Source: Afipia sp.
GTDB lineage: Bacteria; Pseudomonadota; Alphaproteobacteria; Rhizobiales; Xanthobacteraceae
DNA length: 8,241 nucleotides
Reading direction: 5' to 3'
Assembly: GCA_026400415.1 (NCBI GenBank)
Contig: JAPLPA010000080.1
Location: forward strand, 1-8,241
In this document: positions 6,662 through 8,241 of the stretch, one piece after another
How positions within the stretch are numbered: the stretch's first letter is position 1
How the letters are laid out: the number at the start of each line of letters is the position of its first letter
The notes under the pieces: generated by a model
What the model saw: the letters and a program-made list of their open reading frames with translations, nothing else
What the model was told of the DNA's origin: nothing
The model's database searches: none
Program-made: the position numbers and the translations under genes

Positions 6662-7177
6662 ATGATCGATCGCCGAATTCTGCTCGCATCCGCAGCAAGC
6701 CTCGCAGCATTTGCGGCCTTCCGCTGGCTCGGGCTTGGTGGTGTCGCCAATGCTGTTGAAAAAACGCCGGAGAAATTCGAAGTGGAAAAGACCGCAGAGG
6801 AATGGCGCAAGCAACTGACGCCTGAGCAATACAATATCCTGCGCGAGGCGGGGACCGAGCGTCCGTACTCCAGCCCGCTCAACAAGGAAAAGCGCAAAGG
6901 CACGTTCGCATGTGCCGGATGTGATCTGCCTTTATATTCGTCCGATACCAAGTTCGAGAGCGGCACCGGTTGGCCGAGCTTCTATCAGGCGCTTCCCAAT
7001 GCGCTTCTCGAGAAATCCGACCGCACCTTCATGATGCTGCGCACCGAAACCCTATGCCGCCGTTGCGGCGGACATCTCGGCCACGTCTTCGACGACGGCC
7101 CGAAGCCGACTGGTTTGCGCTATTGCATGAACGGGTTGGCGCTCAGTTTTAAACCGGCCGACGGCTCGGCCTCCTGA
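6662..7177 (+). CDS. msrB: Exported peptide-methionine (R)-S-oxide reductase MsrB
   Basis: The 171-residue protein reduces the R epimer of methionine sulfoxide in oxidised proteins. Residues 1-31 form an export signal: IDRRILLAS, a hydrophobic run LAAFAAFRWLGLGG, and VANA near the cleavage site. The Arg pair before a hydrophobic stretch resembles a Tat signal, but Sec export is equally possible. The MsrB domain is complete: E-W-R-K-Q-L-T-P-E-Q-Y (47-57), the zinc cysteines C84/C87 (CAGC) and C132/C135 (CRRC), GTGWPSFYQA (101-110), GGHLGHVFDDGP (136-147) and the catalytic Cys155 in RYCMNGLAL. Most relatives have NS after the catalytic cysteine region; here it is NG. The start at 6662 has GGAG eight bases upstream (6650-6653) and gives a proper signal; an in-frame ATG at 6620 would add 14 residues ahead of it. 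MsrA is not alongside. Confidence 0.93.
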   Translation: MIDRRILLASAASLAAFAAFRWLGLGGVANAVEKTPEKFEVEKTAEEWRKQLTPEQYNILREAGTERPYSSPLNKEKRKGTFACAGCDLPLYSSDTKFESGTGWPSFYQALPNALLEKSDRTFMMLRTETLCRRCGGHLGHVFDDGPKPTGLRYCMNGLALSFKPADGSAS

Positions 7178-7189
7178 CGTTCGACGTCA
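7175..7189. promoter_or_regulatory. Dyad TGACGT-TCG-ACGTCA overlapping the msrB stop codon
   Basis: TGACGT (7175-7180) and ACGTCA (7184-7189) are perfect inverted arms with a 3-base centre, and the TGA is the msrB stop. Its centre is 23 bases from the next dyad (7197-7213) and about 131 bases upstream of the predicted flgE start of transcription. It may be a second regulator site for flgE or a small 3' hairpin of msrB. Confidence 0.4.
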
Positions 7190-7196
7190 TTCGTGA

Positions 7197-7213
7197 GCGG
7201 CAATTCTTGCCGC
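7197..7213. promoter_or_regulatory. Dyad GCGGCAA-TTC-TTGCCGC, candidate FlbD (ftr-type) enhancer for flgE
   Basis: GCGGCAA (7197-7203) and TTGCCGC (7207-7213) are perfect 7-bp arms around TTC. The centre lies about 108 bases before the transcription start predicted from the sigma-54 promoter at 7287-7301. In Caulobacter, FlbD-binding ftr enhancers are CGGC-rich dyads roughly 100 bases from sigma-54 flagellar promoters; the match in style and position is from memory. It could instead be an extra 3' hairpin of msrB. Confidence 0.5.
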
Positions 7214-7225
7214 GCTAGGCAATGG

Positions 7226-7256
7226 TGCCCCGGTCGATTGGCCGGGGCATTTTATT
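7226..7256 (+). terminator. Strong intrinsic terminator of msrB
   Basis: TGCCCCGG (7226-7233) pairs perfectly with CCGGGGCA (7242-7249) around an 8-base loop, followed at once by TTTTATT (7250-7256). It starts 49 bases after the msrB stop and separates msrB from the flgE promoter, so flgE must use its own promoter. Confidence 0.9.
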
Positions 7257-7286
7257 AAGTAGCTGATATCAAACAATAATTCTCTT

Positions 7287-7301
7287 TGGCACAGTGCTTG
7301 C
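7287..7301 (+). promoter_or_regulatory. Sigma-54 (RpoN) promoter of flgE
   Basis: TGGCAC-AGTGC-TTGC fits the -24/-12 consensus (TGGCAC, five bases, TTGC) with the required ten bases between the invariant GG (7288-7289) and GC (7300-7301). Transcription should begin near 7313, about 60 bases before the flgE ATG. Sigma-54 control of hook genes with the activator FlbD is established in Caulobacter, so this placement makes biological sense. Confidence 0.85.
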
Positions 7302-7373
7302 CAATCCACCTTCGAACGCGGCCATGATTTGGCACACCGGGAGGCCGCCCGGATCGAAGTTGGAGACGATGTA

Positions 7374-8168
7374 ATGGGTATCTTTGGCGCACTGACCACA
7401 TCCGTCGCGGGGTTACGTTCCCAGTCGTATGCACTGGAGAACATCTCCGGCAACATCGCGAACTCGCAAACGACGGCGTTCAAACGCATCGACACAAGCT
7501 TTCTGGATTTGATTCCTGATACCGGAAACACCACCCAGCTGGCGGGAAGCGTCACCGCGAACTCGCGCGAGACGAACTCGGTTCAAGGAAGCGTTCAGGC
7601 AGCTTCGGTCGCCACCTACATGGCGATCAACGGCGACGGTTTCTTTGCCGTCCAGAAGCCTGGTAGCTTTACTGATAACCTTCCAGTCTTCGATGGAGTA
7701 GACCGCTACACGCGACGCGGCGACTTTACGCTCGACAAGAGTGGCTTTCTTGTCAATGGCGCGGGGTATTACCTCGAAGGTATTCCAATCGACCCAACGA
7801 CTGGTAACGTAACGGGTAGTACTCCAAAGGTTCTAAAATTCAGCAACGATTTCCTGCCGTCGCAACCGACAACTGCGGTAACTTACCGTGCCAACCTAGC
7901 GAACTATCCGCTTACGACGAAGCATGACACGTCTGTTCCAGGCTCCGAGCTCCTGAAGCCTGCAGATTTTACTGCCGGTCATGATCCTACTGTCGCCGGT
8001 ACCGGTAAGGTGATCGGAAGCGATGTTCAGGCGTTTATTGATGAATCAATTAGTGGCGGGGCCGTCACCGCATATGACGTTTCGGGCTCCCCGGTTAGCC
8101 TACAGTTTCGCTGGGCGAAGACGGACAGCAGCACACTTGGCGGTGCTCATACAGATACTTGGAATTGA
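7374..8168 (+). pseudogene. flgE: Flagellar hook protein FlgE, 5' part, interrupted after codon 264
   Basis: The ATG at 7374 (GGAG at 7362-7365) opens a clear FlgE: MGIFGALTTSVAGLRSQSYA begins the D0 segment, then ENISGNIANSQTTAFKRIDT, the conserved rod/hook N-terminal motif. MAINGDGFFAVQK and RYTRRGDFTLDKSGFLVNGAGYYLEGIP are the hook core, and ANLANYPLTTKHDTSVPGSELL and LQFRWAKTDSSTLGGAHTDTWN belong to the outer domain. FlgE polymerises to form the flexible hook outside the cell. Relatives, as I remember them, continue after TDTWN with about L/M-FYQVN and roughly 200 or more further residues, including the C-terminal D0 helix needed for assembly. Here a TGA follows Asn264 at once, and no frame after it resembles FlgE. 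The stop belongs to what looks like an insertion-sequence end. The product would lack half the core and could not build a hook. Confidence 0.85.
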
Positions 8169-8241
8169 CCGGCCCCCACGGAGTGGTCCGGTTAGAATGT
8201 TAGTTTAGCGATTGCATTTTGACTATCTCCTTTGGTGCTGG
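8166..8241. mobile_element. Terminal 76 bases of a probable insertion sequence (IS3-family-like end)
   Basis: FlgE homology stops exactly at 8165, and the sequence from 8166 (TGACCGGCCCCCACGGAGTG, then GTCCGGTTAG) does not code for the hook protein in any frame. It begins with TG followed by a C-rich stretch, as I recall for ends of IS3-family elements in alpha- and betaproteobacteria; the family name is tentative. An imperfect stem, ACCGG (8168-8172) with CCGGT (8188-8192) enclosing CCAC/GTGG (8176-8179/8183-8186), lies at the tip. No transposase codons are identifiable in the 76 bases, and the other end and any target duplication are outside the window, so orientation is unknown. Read on the minus strand, AGGAG precedes an ATG followed by only four more codons. 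Confidence 0.6.

Noticed and set aside
7330..7345. Second TGGCAC as another sigma-54 promoter
   Set aside because: The base pair twelve positions on is GG, not GC, so the invariant -12 element is missing.

Overview
The window reads as chromosomal DNA of a GC-rich alphaproteobacterium. The best fit is Bradyrhizobium/Rhodopseudomonas/Nitrobacter/Afipia-type (Nitrobacteraceae), judged from the alphaproteobacterial-type hook protein FlgE, the signal-bearing MsrB, and the wording of the small secreted and membrane proteins. The genus is inferred from remembered family sequences, not from a search. Gene density is normal and no gap between genes exceeds about 220 bases.

Left part (1-2642, all minus strand): a secreted SGNH/GDSL-type hydrolase that runs off the left edge; a flippase-like membrane protein (lysylphosphatidylglycerol synthase TM family) broken by an internal deletion and frameshift; and a four-helix membrane protein of unknown function. 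The leader of the broken gene carries two perfect inverted repeats. Middle part (2740-4317): divergent from these come a two-helix membrane protein and a small secreted protein with a TTG start. They converge on a RidA-family gene across a GC-rich inverted repeat. Next (4423-6543): a SixA-type histidine phosphatase diverges from a DAO-type FAD oxidoreductase with an unusual basic C-terminal tail. Right part (6662-8241): exported MsrB, a strong intrinsic terminator, a near-perfect sigma-54 promoter, and the hook gene flgE.

The main result is at the right edge. flgE is intact for 264 codons and then stops at the point where FlgE proteins normally continue. The 76 bases that follow look like the end of an insertion sequence, whose terminal TGA supplies the stop codon. 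Together with the deletion in the membrane-protein gene, this 8.2 kb holds two independent gene-inactivating lesions, which suggests an IS-active or decaying genome, or a laboratory or sequencing artefact. The flgE control region is compact: two short dyads, the msrB terminator and the sigma-54 promoter lie within about 130 bases. One dyad sits near -108, where Caulobacter-type FlbD enhancers are found. I see no CRISPR array, tRNA, rRNA or clear new multi-gene system.
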